Positions 51,818-60,991 are shown, counted from the first letter of the stretch. The stretch: DNA of 64,000 bases from Streptomyces adelaidensis (GCF_016598475.1 NZ_JAEMUX010000004.1:124001-188000); one strand, 5' to 3'. Notes: generated from the letters alone by a model not told the origin. Translations and numbers: made by a program.

Positions 51818-51846
51818 AACACGCAGCATTACTGCGCGAACACGCA
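51818..51846. promoter_or_regulatory. Lrp/AsnC-type binding site upstream of ddaH
   Basis: CGCAG-CATTA-CTGCG (51822-51836) is a perfect 15-bp palindrome of Lrp-site length. The flanking direct repeats AACACGCA at 51818-51825 and 51839-51846 are 21 bp apart, two helical turns. The site is 85-113 bp upstream of the ddaH start and 9 bp after the regulator's stop codon. Confidence 0.65.
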
Positions 51847-51930
51847 ACGTTCGTTCCTTGTCCTGCGCCGGTCCCGATTCCTACCGTGGTGTCATCCCAG
51901 CCGACACCGCAGGAAGCGGAGAGACCCTCT

Positions 51931-52761
51931 GTGCCCGACAGCCGTGTGCCGCGCCTTCGGCGCTTTCTCGTCTGTGAACCCAGACATTTCGCCGTGCAGT
52001 ACTCGATCAATCCCTGGATGCATCCGGACACCCCCGTGGACGTCGACCTCGCCCAGGATCAGTGGCAGGAGCTGATCCGCGCCTACCGGGCCCATGGCCA
52101 CACCGTCGACGCCGTGGAGCCGGTCGCGGCCCTGCCCGACATGGTGTTCGCGGCCAACTGCGCGCTCGTTCTCGGCGGCCGGGTCCTCGGCTCGCTGTTC
52201 CACGCGCCCGAGCGGCGTCCCGAGTCCACCGCGTACGACACCTGGTTCAAGAGCGCCGGGTACGAGGTGTTCCGGTCCGAATCGGTGTGCGAAGGAGAGG
52301 GCGATCTGGTGCCGGCCGGCCGCTATCTGCTCGCCGGGACCGGCTTCCGCACCACCCGCGAGGCCCATCGCCAGGCGCAGGAGTTCTTCGGCGTCCCCGT
52401 CGTCAGCCTCCAGCTGGTGGACCCGCGCTTCTACCATCTGGACACCGCGCTGTTCGTCCTCGACGACGGGACGGGCTCTCACCCCGGCAACATCGCGTAC
52501 TACCCGGAGGCGTTCTCGCCCGGCAGCCGCGCGGTCCTCGCCCGTCTGTATCCGGACGCGGTGATCGCGACACGCGAGGACGCCATGGCGTTCGGCCTGA
52601 ACTCGGTGTCTGACGGCCGCCACGTCTTCATCGCGCCCCGCGCCAAGGAGCTCGCCGACCAGCTCGCGCGGCAGGGCTACGTCCCCGTCCCCGTCGACCT
52701 GTCGGAGTTCCAGAAGGCCGGCGGCGGCATCAAGTGCTGCACGCAGGAGATCCGCCCGTGA
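51931..52761 (+). CDS. ddaH: Dimethylarginine dimethylaminohydrolase/amidinotransferase-family hydrolase
   Basis: The 276-residue guanidino-modifying enzyme has QYSINPWMHPD, LPDMVFAANCALVLGG, GEGDLVPAG, catalytic His169 in RFYHLDTALFVLDDG and catalytic Cys269 in GGGIKCCTQEIRP. It should convert a methylated or free arginine guanidine to citrulline plus an amine. With rocD it forms an arginine/ornithine breakdown pair. GTG start at 51931; the larger open frame upstream overlaps the Lrp gene and is spurious. Confidence 0.88.
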   Translation: MPDSRVPRLRRFLVCEPRHFAVQYSINPWMHPDTPVDVDLAQDQWQELIRAYRAHGHTVDAVEPVAALPDMVFAANCALVLGGRVLGSLFHAPERRPESTAYDTWFKSAGYEVFRSESVCEGEGDLVPAGRYLLAGTGFRTTREAHRQAQEFFGVPVVSLQLVDPRFYHLDTALFVLDDGTGSHPGNIAYYPEAFSPGSRAVLARLYPDAVIATREDAMAFGLNSVSDGRHVFIAPRAKELADQLARQGYVPVPVDLSEFQKAGGGIKCCTQEIRP

Positions 52762-52819
52762 GCCTGGAGATGCTCCCCCTGAACCGGGGATCCCGGCCCG
52801 TGACCCAGGAGGTCCGCTC

Positions 52820-54046
52820 ATGACCGCTCCCGTCCGCACGCGTTCGTCGGCCGACCTCATCCGCTCCGAGGAGCCCGTCCTCGCGCACAACTACCACCCC
52901 CTGCCCGTGGTCGTCGCCCGGGCCGAGGGCACCTGGGTCGAGGACGTCGAAGGCCGTCGCTATCTGGACATGCTGGCCGGCTACTCCGCCCTCAACTTCG
53001 GCCACCGCCACCCGGCCCTGATCGAGGCCGCGCACCGCCAGCTCGACACCCTCACCCTGACCTCGCGGGCCTTCCACAACGACCGGCTCGCCTCTTTCGC
53101 CGAGTCCCTGGCCGAGCTGACCGGCCTGGACATGGTGCTGCCGATGAACACGGGCGCCGAGGCCGTCGAGAGCGCGATCAAGGTGGCCCGCAAATGGGCG
53201 TACGAGGTGAAGGGCGTCCCCGCCGACCGGGCGACGATCGTGGTCGCCGCCGACAACTTCCACGGCCGTACGACGACGATCGTCGGCTTCTCCACGGACC
53301 CGGTGGCCCGTGCCGGGTTCGGCCCGTTCGCGCCGGGCTTCCGGATCGTGCCGTACAACGACCTCGCGGCGCTCGAAGCAGCGATCGACGAGACCACGGC
53401 CGCCGTGCTGATCGAGCCGATCCAGGGCGAGGCGGGCGTGGTCATCCCGGACGACGGCTATCTGCGCGGGGTCCGCGAGCTGACCCGCCGCACCGGTTGC
53501 CTCTTCATCGCGGACGAGATCCAGTCGGGCCTCGGCCGCACCGGCCGGACGCTCGCCGTCGAGCACGAGGACGTCCTCCCCGACGCCGTACTGCTGGGCA
53601 AGGCGCTCGGCGGTGGCATCGTGCCGGTGTCGGCGGTGGTGGCCCGCCGGGAGGTGCTGTCCGTGCTGCGGCCCGGTGAGCACGGGTCGACCTTCGGCGG
53701 CAATCCGCTCGCCGCGGCCGTCGGTTCGGCGGTGGTGGAGCTGCTGCGGACCGGGGAGTTCCAGCTCAGGGCGGCCGAGCTGGGCGAGCTGCTGCGGGAC
53801 GGGCTGACGGCTCTGGTCGGCCGGGGTGTGGTCGGGTTCCGGGCGCGCGGGCTGTGGGCGGGCGTCGACCTCGACCCCGCGATCGGCACCGGTCGCGAGA
53901 TCAGCCACCGCCTCATGGCCGAGGGCATCCTGGTCAAGGACACCCACGGCTCGACGATCCGGCTGGCGCCGCCGCTCACGATCACCGCTGCGGAGCTGCG
54001 GTCGGCGCTCGGGACGCTGGAGAAGGTGCTGGGGGGCGGGGTCTGA
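52820..54046 (+). CDS. rocD: Ornithine aminotransferase
   Basis: The 408-residue class III PLP aminotransferase transfers the delta-amino group of ornithine to 2-oxoglutarate. Motifs are GYSALNFGHRHPALIEAA, MNTGAEAVESAIKVARKWAY, DNFHGRTTTIVGFS, LIEPIQGEAGV, ADEIQSGLGRTG (Asp232, Glu233) and Schiff-base Lys261 in LLGKALGGGIVPVSAV. HGSTFGGNPLAAAV is typical of ornithine aminotransferases. GGAGG lies 9 bp before the ATG. It is 58 bp downstream of ddaH and likely co-transcribed. Confidence 0.95.
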   Translation: MTAPVRTRSSADLIRSEEPVLAHNYHPLPVVVARAEGTWVEDVEGRRYLDMLAGYSALNFGHRHPALIEAAHRQLDTLTLTSRAFHNDRLASFAESLAELTGLDMVLPMNTGAEAVESAIKVARKWAYEVKGVPADRATIVVAADNFHGRTTTIVGFSTDPVARAGFGPFAPGFRIVPYNDLAALEAAIDETTAAVLIEPIQGEAGVVIPDDGYLRGVRELTRRTGCLFIADEIQSGLGRTGRTLAVEHEDVLPDAVLLGKALGGGIVPVSAVVARREVLSVLRPGEHGSTFGGNPLAAAVGSAVVELLRTGEFQLRAAELGELLRDGLTALVGRGVVGFRARGLWAGVDLDPAIGTGREISHRLMAEGILVKDTHGSTIRLAPPLTITAAELRSALGTLEKVLGGGV

Positions 54047-54096
54047 GCCCGCCCCTCGGGCCCAGCGGCGTGTCATGCGTCCTGGGCGCCGGTGTT

Positions 54097-55869
54097 CTAC
54101 CCGCCGGCCCCACGGACCCGGTCGACTACCTGGAGCGGGTCGGCGGGTGGGGTGTCGCCTCGCCAGGCGACGTGCTGGTCGGGGCGGATCAGGACGAGGT
54201 CACGCTCGTAGAGGGTGTGGGCGTGCGGGTCGCGTACGTCGACGACCCGGAGGGGGAGGCCGCGCTCGGCGGCGGCGTCGGTGAGCGCGGTGACGTCGTG
54301 GTCCGCGAACCTCAGCAGGGTGAAGCCCTGGTGGAAGAGGTCGAACAGGGCCCGGCCGTCGGGGAGCAGCACGCTCGGCGGCCGGGCGCCCGGCCAGGTG
54401 CTCGGCGTGTACGCGTCCATGGTCTGCCGCGGGGCCCGGCCGCCGGTCTCGTGGCAGATGACGGGTGAGGTGTCGTAGCGGTAGCCGAGTTCGATGCCGA
54501 GTGCCTCGTTCTCCAGGTTGCCCAGGTCGCTGATCTCCCGGCCGAGCCGTCGGCGGGCGCGTGCGTCGAGCGGGCGTTCGCCGTGCACGGCGGGCCGGTG
54601 GGCGGCCTTCACCGCGCCGCGTACGGCGCTGTGCCGGGCGGCGGCCGCGCGGTTGCGTACGGCGACGGCGCGGCGCTCCTGCTCGTAGGCACGCAGCAGC
54701 CCGGTGGTGCCCCAGCCCTGGAGCACCGCGGCGAGCGCCCAGCCGAGGCCGACGGCGTCTCCGACGCCGGTGTTCATGCCGTAGCCGCCGGTGGGCGGCA
54801 CCTGGTGGACGGCGTCCCCGGCGAGCCAGACCCGGCCCCGGCCGTACGCGTCGGCGACGGTGAGCCGTGGCCTCCAGGCGTTGGCGACCAGGACGTTCAT
54901 CTCGAACTCACGGCCGACGCGCTCGTACACGAACTTCCGGGGGTCGATGCGGTCGGCGTCGGTACCGGCGCCCAGCGGGGCGTGCAGGGTGAAGGTGTCG
55001 CCGTCGTTCTGGGAGATCACCGTCCAGCCCTCCGGGGACTGGAGGTGCCAGACGCCGCCGAAGCGGCGGAAGATCTCGGGGTCGGGTGTCGTGAAGTGGA
55101 CCAGGTAGATCCGGCCGTCCATGGGCCGTTCCCCGGTCGCCCGGTAGGCGCGGGCCAGCATCGCCGCCGTACGGCCGAGGCCCAGTTCCCTGACCAGCAT
55201 CCGGCGCAGGTCGATCTCGTCCGTGCCGATGCCGAGCCGCTGGCGGGTGCGGCTGCCGGCGCCGTCGCATCCGGCCAGGTAGCGGGCGCGGACCGTGCGC
55301 CGGCGGTCGCCGTCCGCGGACACCAGCCGGGCCGTGACGCCCTCGACGTCCTCCTCGAAACTCTCCAGCGCCCAGCCGTACTGGACCCGCACATGTTCGG
55401 AGCGGGCTTCCAGGAGGTCCCGCAGGGCCGGTTCGAGGATCACCTGGGAGACCCGCATCCAGGGTTCGAGCGGAAGGGTGCCGTCGTTGCGGTCGCGGAT
55501 CGTCTCCCGCGTCTCGTCGACGCTGGGGTAGTCGAAGGAGGCGAGCCGCCAGCCCACCGCGCTGGTCGCCCACGTCACCCTGGTGGGACGATCCGTCGGG
55601 ATCGCCACCTCGCGCAGGTCGTCCGCGACGCCGAGGCGGCGGTACAGCTCCATGCTGCGGCCGTTGGTGACATCCATCTTCGGGTGCCGGGTGGTGTCGG
55701 TGTTGCGCTCCACGAGCAGGGTGTCCACACCGTGCCGCTCCAGCTCCATCGCCAGCGTCAGGCCGACCGGCCCCGCGCCGACCACCAGCACCGACACGGT
55801 CGCGACCGTCCCGGCTTCCGCTGCCTGCCCCCGTCCCAGGGTCGTTGGCTTGCTCATCTCGCGGCCCAT
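54097..55869 (-). CDS. FAD-dependent aromatic monooxygenase (PheA/TfdB family)
   Basis: The 590-residue class A flavoprotein hydroxylase has an N-terminal Rossmann motif (VLVVGAGPVGLTLAMELERH), the DG motif ARYLAGCDGAGSRTRQRLG, the second FAD motif VWLAGDAVHQVPPTGGYGMN and a C-terminal thioredoxin-like domain without catalytic cysteines. The substrate is a phenol, other aromatic compound or polyketide; the exact one is not visible. It sits 45 bp after doxX in the operon repressed, presumably, by the divergent TetR gene. Confidence 0.92.
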   Translation of the reverse strand: MGREMSKPTTLGRGQAAEAGTVATVSVLVVGAGPVGLTLAMELERHGVDTLLVERNTDTTRHPKMDVTNGRSMELYRRLGVADDLREVAIPTDRPTRVTWATSAVGWRLASFDYPSVDETRETIRDRNDGTLPLEPWMRVSQVILEPALRDLLEARSEHVRVQYGWALESFEEDVEGVTARLVSADGDRRRTVRARYLAGCDGAGSRTRQRLGIGTDEIDLRRMLVRELGLGRTAAMLARAYRATGERPMDGRIYLVHFTTPDPEIFRRFGGVWHLQSPEGWTVISQNDGDTFTLHAPLGAGTDADRIDPRKFVYERVGREFEMNVLVANAWRPRLTVADAYGRGRVWLAGDAVHQVPPTGGYGMNTGVGDAVGLGWALAAVLQGWGTTGLLRAYEQERRAVAVRNRAAAARHSAVRGAVKAAHRPAVHGERPLDARARRRLGREISDLGNLENEALGIELGYRYDTSPVICHETGGRAPRQTMDAYTPSTWPGARPPSVLLPDGRALFDLFHQGFTLLRFADHDVTALTDAAAERGLPLRVVDVRDPHAHTLYERDLVLIRPDQHVAWRGDTPPADPLQVVDRVRGAGG

Positions 55870-55914
55870 TTCTCGTACGACGGTGATCCAGGTGGTCCGG
55901 GTGGTCCGGGTGGT

Positions 55915-56256
55915 CTAGAGCAGGACGATCAGGTAGGCCACCACGAGGGCGGCCGAGACGAACGCCGGTGCCACGGCGGGCAGTCGGTCCCCGGCGCGCA
56001 GGTGTGCCGCCGCCGCGCCGACGAGCAGCAGCAGGAACCCCACCGCGGCGGCGACGCCTATGCCGGTGACCGCCCAGCCGAGGAACAGGCCGATCACCCC
56101 GGCGAGTTCGAGCAGGCCGATGACGCGGTAGGCGCCGAGGCCGACGCCCACATGCGCGGCTCGCTCGGCCATCGAGGGAGTGCCGAGGACCTTTCCGGCG
56201 CCCAGCGAGGTGAACCAGAGGGCCAGGACGGCGGTGAGGACGACGAGGACGGACAT
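55915..56256 (-). CDS. DoxX-family membrane protein
   Basis: The 113-residue protein has four TM helices of the DoxX-like fold (LVVLTAVLALWFTSLGAGKV, YRVIGLLELAGVIGLFLGWA, GVAAAVGFLLLLVGAAAAHL, FVSAALVVAYLIVLL). Such proteins often accompany oxidoreductases and TetR regulators and may act in quinone or redox balance. It is the first gene of the operon with the monooxygenase. Confidence 0.85.
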   Translation of the reverse strand: MSVLVVLTAVLALWFTSLGAGKVLGTPSMAERAAHVGVGLGAYRVIGLLELAGVIGLFLGWAVTGIGVAAAVGFLLLLVGAAAAHLRAGDRLPAVAPAFVSAALVVAYLIVLL

Positions 56257-56352
56257 GCGAGGGGTCTCCTTGGTGCTGATCGACGGTGGTGCTCATCGAC
56301 GGTGCGGCACAGAGGTCGCCGCGATACGGAGGTCACCCCCGCCCAGCACCTC

Positions 56353-56411
56353 CTGAAGAAATATTCACTTCCGAATCTGATTTCAGTCAACAGAACTGAA
56401 GAAATATTCAG
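56353..56411. promoter_or_regulatory. AT-rich operator repeats between doxX and tetR
   Basis: CTGAAGAAATATTCA occurs exactly at 56353-56367 and 56396-56410, 43 bp apart. The second copy extends to the inverted repeat CTGAA-GAAATA-TTCAG. The region is markedly AT-rich. It lies between divergent doxX and TetR genes and is the obvious TetR operator and promoter zone. Confidence 0.75.
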
Positions 56412-56472
56412 AAACTGGGGTCGGGCGGCTAGAGTGCGGGTGGAACGAACACCTGGCGAGAGGGAGGAAGCG

Positions 56473-57144
56473 ATGGCCGACAAGACCGCTGTCGGCGAGG
56501 CCACGGCCGGGACGACCGCACCCCGGCGGACGGACCGGCGAAGGGCGCGGACCCGGAGCGCGCTGGTCTGCGCGGCCCAGCGGCTGCTGGCCGAGGGGCG
56601 GACCGATGTCCCCATCCAGAAGATCACCGAGCTCGCCGACATCGGGGTCGGCTCGTTCTACAACCACTTCGACAGCAAAGAGGATCTCTTCCGCGTCGCG
56701 GTCGAGGAGGCGCTGGAATGGTGGGGCGGCCTCATGGACCGCCTCACGGCGGACGTCACGGACCCCGCGGTCGCCTATGCCCAGAGCTTCCGGATGACGG
56801 GCCGCCTGCACCGGCGGCACCCGGAGCTGAGCAGGCTCCTCCTGAACCGCGGACTCGAACTGACCTACTCCGCCGAGGGTCTCGCGCCGAGGGCGCTGCA
56901 GGACATCCGCGCCGCGGTGGAAGCCGGGCGGTTCGAGGTGACGGACCCGGATCTCGCCCTGACGGTGACGGCGGGCGCCGCGCTGGCCCTGGGCTCGCTG
57001 CTGCACGCGCAGCCCGACCGCGACGACGCGAAGTCCTCGGACCTGGTCGCCCTCGGACTCCTGCGGCAGTTCGGCGTCCCCGGAGACGAAGCCGCGCGGA
57101 TCTGCGCGCTCGACCTGCCGGACCTCGACGCCGTGATGGGTTGA
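56473..57144 (+). CDS. TetR-family regulator of the monooxygenase operon
   Basis: The 223-residue protein has an N-terminal helix-turn-helix (ALVCAAQRLLAEGRTDVPIQ, ITELADIGVGSFYNHFDSKE) and a helical effector domain. Its start ATG at 56473 follows AGGGAGGAAG. It is divergent from doxX/monooxygenase and probably represses that operon through the AT-rich repeats. Its stop codon directly abuts a truncated MFS gene. Confidence 0.92.
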   Translation: MADKTAVGEATAGTTAPRRTDRRRARTRSALVCAAQRLLAEGRTDVPIQKITELADIGVGSFYNHFDSKEDLFRVAVEEALEWWGGLMDRLTADVTDPAVAYAQSFRMTGRLHRRHPELSRLLLNRGLELTYSAEGLAPRALQDIRAAVEAGRFEVTDPDLALTVTAGAALALGSLLHAQPDRDDAKSSDLVALGLLRQFGVPGDEAARICALDLPDLDAVMG

Positions 57145-58006
57145 GCGCACCACGCTGATCGGCGACTACTACTCCGGCCGGCAACGCGACCGCTATCTCG
57201 CCCTCCAGACGATGTGCGCCTCGATCTCGGCGACGGCCTTCTTCGTCCTGGGCGGCGCCGCCGGATCGGCCGGCTGGCGCACGCCGTTCTGGGCCTACGC
57301 CGTGAGCCTGCTGCTCGCCCCCGCCATGGCCGCCTTCCTGCCCAGGCCCCGCCCGGCCGACCGGAACGCCGCCACCTCCCCGGCTCCCACCGCCGGGCCG
57401 ACGGCCGCGCGGTCCTTCCCGTGGCGGTCGCCGGCCGGGACGTGCGCGCTGACCGTCTTCGGCGCCGTCCTCTTCCACACCGTCCAGGTCGAGATGGCCT
57501 TCCTCCTGGACGACATGGGTGTGACCGACCCCGGCACGATCGGGCTCGCCATCGCCGTCTCCAGCGTGGCGACCGTGATCGGCGCCGGTGTCTTCAGCAA
57601 GGTGGCCCGCGACCCGGCCGCCTGGCTGCCGCTCGTCTTCGCCCTCTGCGCCCTCGGCTTCGCGGTGATCTGGTTCGCGCCCAACCCCGTCGTGCTGGTC
57701 GCCGGTGCCGTGATCAACTGCTTCGGCGGCGGCATCATGCTGCCGAGCCTGCTCACCCTCGCCATGTCCAAGCTGGACCACGCCGACCGAGGTCGCGGCA
57801 CCGGCCTGTGGACGGGTTCCTTCTTCGCCGGCCAGTTCATCTGCCCGCTCATCGTCCTCGCGTTCACCTCCGCCGTCGGCAGCCTGACCAACGCCGTGGG
57901 GCTCCTCGCGGTCGCCGGGGCGATCGCCGCGGCCGGCCTCGATCTCTCCGCCCGCCGACGCCGGCCGGGCGCCGCCCTGGAACCGGTCGAGCAGACGGCG
58001 AGCTGA
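57143..58006 (+). pseudogene. MFS transporter, N-terminally truncated
   Basis: In the frame overlapping the TetR stop, sequence reads RTTLIGDYYSGRQRDRYLAL then QTMCASISATAFFVLGGAAG and continues through about eight TM segments (LTVFGAVLFHTVQVEMAFLL, VVLVAGAVINCFGGGIMLPS) to a normal end. This is the MFS loop 4-5 region through TM12. The first four TM helices are missing because homology begins within 5 bp of the TetR stop. The internal ATG at 57212 lacks a good ribosome-binding site. A deletion apparently joined the TetR end to the middle of an efflux gene, so the product is almost certainly non-functional. Confidence 0.78.
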
Positions 58007-58134
58007 CCGGCAGCGACACCGGTCCCCCGGCCAGGATGCGGACCGGTCCTCGGAACGGAAACACGCCTGTCACACGGTCCCTCGAAACGCCCCTCTTCCC
58101 GCCGCACGACATCCGGAAAGACACCAGCGAAGAC

Positions 58135-58914
58135 ATGCTGAATCTGATCGCCGCCATCCGCCGCAAGCCAGGCATGACCCACCAGGCCTTTCCTGCACCA
58201 CCTGCGGCACGTGCACGGATCGCTCGCCGCCGAAAACCCGCTCCGCATCCGGCGCTACGTCCAGAACCACGTCTTCGACTCGTCGTTCGGCACCGGCGAG
58301 GACCCGGCCTACCTCACCGGCTTCGGCCGGGACTCGGTCACCGAGCTGCACTTCGAGAACATGGAGGCGCTGGCCGCCACACTGTCCGATCCGTACACGC
58401 GCGAGGTCATAGGCCCCGACGGCGCCCTCTTCAACGACCTGCCCAGCGCACTGGCCCTGTTGGCCCGCCCCACGGTGCTCACACCCCCGCCGGCCGCCGA
58501 GGACGAGGACAAGGACGAGGACAAGGACGAGGGCGAGAACCGGGTGAAGGTGCTGCACTTCGTCCACGCGTCCGCGGGCCTGGACCGCGACACGTTCGCC
58601 GAACGCTGGCGGACCGCGCACGAGAAGGTGGTGGCCGACGGCGAACCGGCGGCGGGCGCGCTGCGCGGCTGCGTCCAGCACCGGCAGGTACCGGGGCCGA
58701 GCAGGCACTGCGCCACTTCGGCGGCCGGGACCAGCATGTGTACGAGGGGGTCGCCGCCCTGTACTACGACTCCCCGGAGGAGGCCCTGACCCACTTCCCC
58801 GCCTACGAGCGGTCCCTGCGTGGGCATTCCACCGGGACCGGCGGCTCCTTCTACGACCCGTCCCGCTCCTTCGCCCTCTACAGCCGAGAGGTGACGATTT
58901 TCCACCGCCCCTGA
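58135..58914 (+). pseudogene. EthD-domain protein with two compensating frameshifts
   Basis: The gene begins MLNLIAAIRRKPGMTHQAF, shifts by an extra T in the run at 58189-58191, continues as LHHLRHVHGSLAAENPLRI, then YVQNHVFDSSFGTGEDPAYL in the +1 frame, and shifts back by one missing G near 58694. It then resumes as AEQALRHFGGRDQHVYEGVA and ends YSREVTIFHRP. With both corrected it is a 259-residue tandem EthD-type alpha-beta barrel protein. The linker carries an EDKDEDKDEGE repeat. EthD proteins accompany oxidative degradation enzymes, matching the nearby monooxygenase. Either a pseudogene or sequencing errors. Confidence 0.75.
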
Positions 58915-59078
58915 CCTCGGCGGTTCGGGGGTCTCCAAGTGACACGGTGTCTCGGGCTACGATCAATCTCACCTGACCACAGGCGGCTACGCCCTCAAAG
59001 CGGTTGAGTCCGTAGACATGTGCGGTGACGTGGCAGAACACGCCTACAGAGCCCATCCGGGAGAGCGAGGGGGACACC

Positions 59079-59813
59079 GTGTTCTACTACGTGCTCAAGT
59101 ACGTGCTTCTGGGACCGCTGTTGCGGCTGGTCTTCCGGCCGAGGATCGAGGGCCTCGAACACGTCCCGGCCTCCGGCCCGGCCATCGTCGCGGGCAACCA
59201 TCTGTCCTTCTCGGACCACTTCCTGATGCCCGCCATCCTCAAGCGCCGCATCACCTTCCTGGCGAAGGCCGAGTACTTCACCGGGCCGGGTCTCAAGGGC
59301 CGGCTGACCGCGTTCTTCTTCCGCAGCGCCGGGCAGATCCCCGTCGACCGCTCCGGCAAAGAGGCAGGTCAGGCAGCGATTCGCGAGGGGCTCGGGGTGC
59401 TGAGCAAGGACGAACTCCTCGGCATCTACCCGGAGGGCACGCGCTCGCACGACGGCCGCCTCTACAAGGGCAAGGTCGGCGTGGCGGTCATGGCGCTCAG
59501 GGCCCAGGTGCCCGTCATCCCCTGCGCCATGATCGGCACCTTCGAGGCGCAGCCCCCGGGCAAGGTCATCCCGAACATCCATCCCGTCGTCATCCGCTTC
59601 GGCAAGCCCCTCGACTTCTCCCGCTACGAGGGCATGGAGAACGAGAAGGCCGTCCTGCGCGCCATCACCGACGAGATCATGTACGCGATCCTCACGCTCT
59701 CCGAGCAGGAGTACGTCGACCAGTACGCGGCCGCGGCGAAGGCGGAGGAGGCCGCGGAGAAGGCGGCGAAGACGGCGAAGGAGCGCAAGTTCCCGCGACT
59801 CCCGCTGAGTTGA
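59079..59813 (+). CDS. 1-acyl-sn-glycerol-3-phosphate acyltransferase (PlsC family)
   Basis: The 244-residue membrane-associated enzyme acylates lysophosphatidate. It has a hydrophobic N-terminus (VFYYVLKYVLLGPLLRLVF), the catalytic HX4D motif in GNHLSFSDHF, GQIPVDRSG, YPEGTRSHDGRLYKGKVG and VIPCAMIGT. The C-terminus is a Lys/Ala/Glu-rich helix. The GTG at 59079 is chosen because GAGGGGG precedes it and the family normally begins here; an upstream in-frame start at 59025 adds 18 unlikely residues. Confidence 0.93.
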   Translation: MFYYVLKYVLLGPLLRLVFRPRIEGLEHVPASGPAIVAGNHLSFSDHFLMPAILKRRITFLAKAEYFTGPGLKGRLTAFFFRSAGQIPVDRSGKEAGQAAIREGLGVLSKDELLGIYPEGTRSHDGRLYKGKVGVAVMALRAQVPVIPCAMIGTFEAQPPGKVIPNIHPVVIRFGKPLDFSRYEGMENEKAVLRAITDEIMYAILTLSEQEYVDQYAAAAKAEEAAEKAAKTAKERKFPRLPLS

Positions 59814-59931
59814 CCCTGGCGATCCGGCCACCGGGCCGTTGCGATCGCGCCGTTGAGCCGTCACGATCACGCCGTTCTGCCCGCAGCAGACCGTACTGCC
59901 GGGGCGGGCCCCGGCATCGTACGGTCGGTTC

Positions 59932-60972
59932 ATGACGCGACGTGCTGTGGTGATCGGGGCGACGGGACAGATCGGACGGGTGGCCGTGGGCGCGCTGGCG
60001 CGCGACGGCTGGGAGGTGACGGCCCTCTCGACGGGCGGCGGACGGGACGACGGCTGGCCCGAGGAGGTGCGGATCGCGCGGGCCGACCGCGGCGACGACG
60101 ACGCGCTGGCGGCCGCACTCGGCGACGGCTGCGACGTGCTGGTCGACATGGTGGCGTACGGCCCCGAGCACGCCCGGCAGTTACTCGGTCTCGCCGACCG
60201 GATCGGCTCGGCCGTGGTGATCTCCACCCTGTCGGTGTACGAGGACGACAAGGGCCGCAACTTCGACACCCAGGCGGAGCCGGACGGCTTCCCGGAGTAC
60301 CCCGTGCCCATCCCCGAGAGCCGGCGCACGATCCGGCCGGGCGACACTTCGTACAGCAGCCGCAAGGCGGGGCTCGAGCGTGAACTCCTCGACGGGGGCG
60401 ACCGGTTGCCCACCACCCTGCTGCGCGCGGGCGCCATCCACGGGCCGCACTGCCGGACGCCCCGCGAGCTGTACTTCGTGAAGCGCAACCTGGACGGCCG
60501 GCCCCGCCGGATCCTCCCGTACGGCGGTGCGAGCCGCTTCCATCCGGCGAGCGTGCACAACATCGCCGAGCTGATCCGCCTGGCCGCCGCACGGCCCGGA
60601 AGCCGGGCACTGAACGCCGTCGACCCCGACGCGCCGACCGTCGCGGAGATCGCCGCCGCGATCGACACCGTCATGGGCGTCGAGACCCGGAGCGTCCTGG
60701 TGGACGGCCCGGCCCCGTCGCCCGCGGTGGGCGACACCCCGTGGTCCGTGCCGGTTCCGGTGGTGTGCGACATGTCGGCGGCCGAACGGGAGTTGGGCTA
60801 CCGCCCGGTGGCCCGGTACGCCGAGACGCTGCCGGAGACGGTCGCGTGGATCGAGGGCCGGCTGGCGGGCGGCCGGGACTGGCGGGAGGCGTATCCCAAG
60901 ATGTTCGCGACGTACAGGGACCTCTTCGACTACGCGGCCGAGGACGCCTGGCTGGCGGGTCGGCAGGCCTGA
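59932..60972 (+). CDS. NAD-dependent epimerase/dehydratase (extended SDR) with a TTA codon
   Basis: The 346-residue Rossmann protein begins MTRRAVVIGATGQIGRVAVG (GxxGxxG) and has an SDR-like STLSVYEDD, a YSSRKAGLE (YxxxK active-site) and LLRAGAIHGP. It resembles isoflavone-reductase/atypical epimerases rather than a defined sugar epimerase, so the substrate is unknown. Codon 84 is TTA (60181-60183), the only TTA seen among plus-strand genes here, implying bldA-dependent translation. It ends at a very strong hairpin shared with tap. Confidence 0.85.
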   Translation: MTRRAVVIGATGQIGRVAVGALARDGWEVTALSTGGGRDDGWPEEVRIARADRGDDDALAAALGDGCDVLVDMVAYGPEHARQLLGLADRIGSAVVISTLSVYEDDKGRNFDTQAEPDGFPEYPVPIPESRRTIRPGDTSYSSRKAGLERELLDGGDRLPTTLLRAGAIHGPHCRTPRELYFVKRNLDGRPRRILPYGGASRFHPASVHNIAELIRLAAARPGSRALNAVDPDAPTVAEIAAAIDTVMGVETRSVLVDGPAPSPAVGDTPWSVPVPVVCDMSAAERELGYRPVARYAETLPETVAWIEGRLAGGRDWREAYPKMFATYRDLFDYAAEDAWLAGRQA

Positions 60973-60991
60973 GCCGCCGGTGAGGGTAAGA

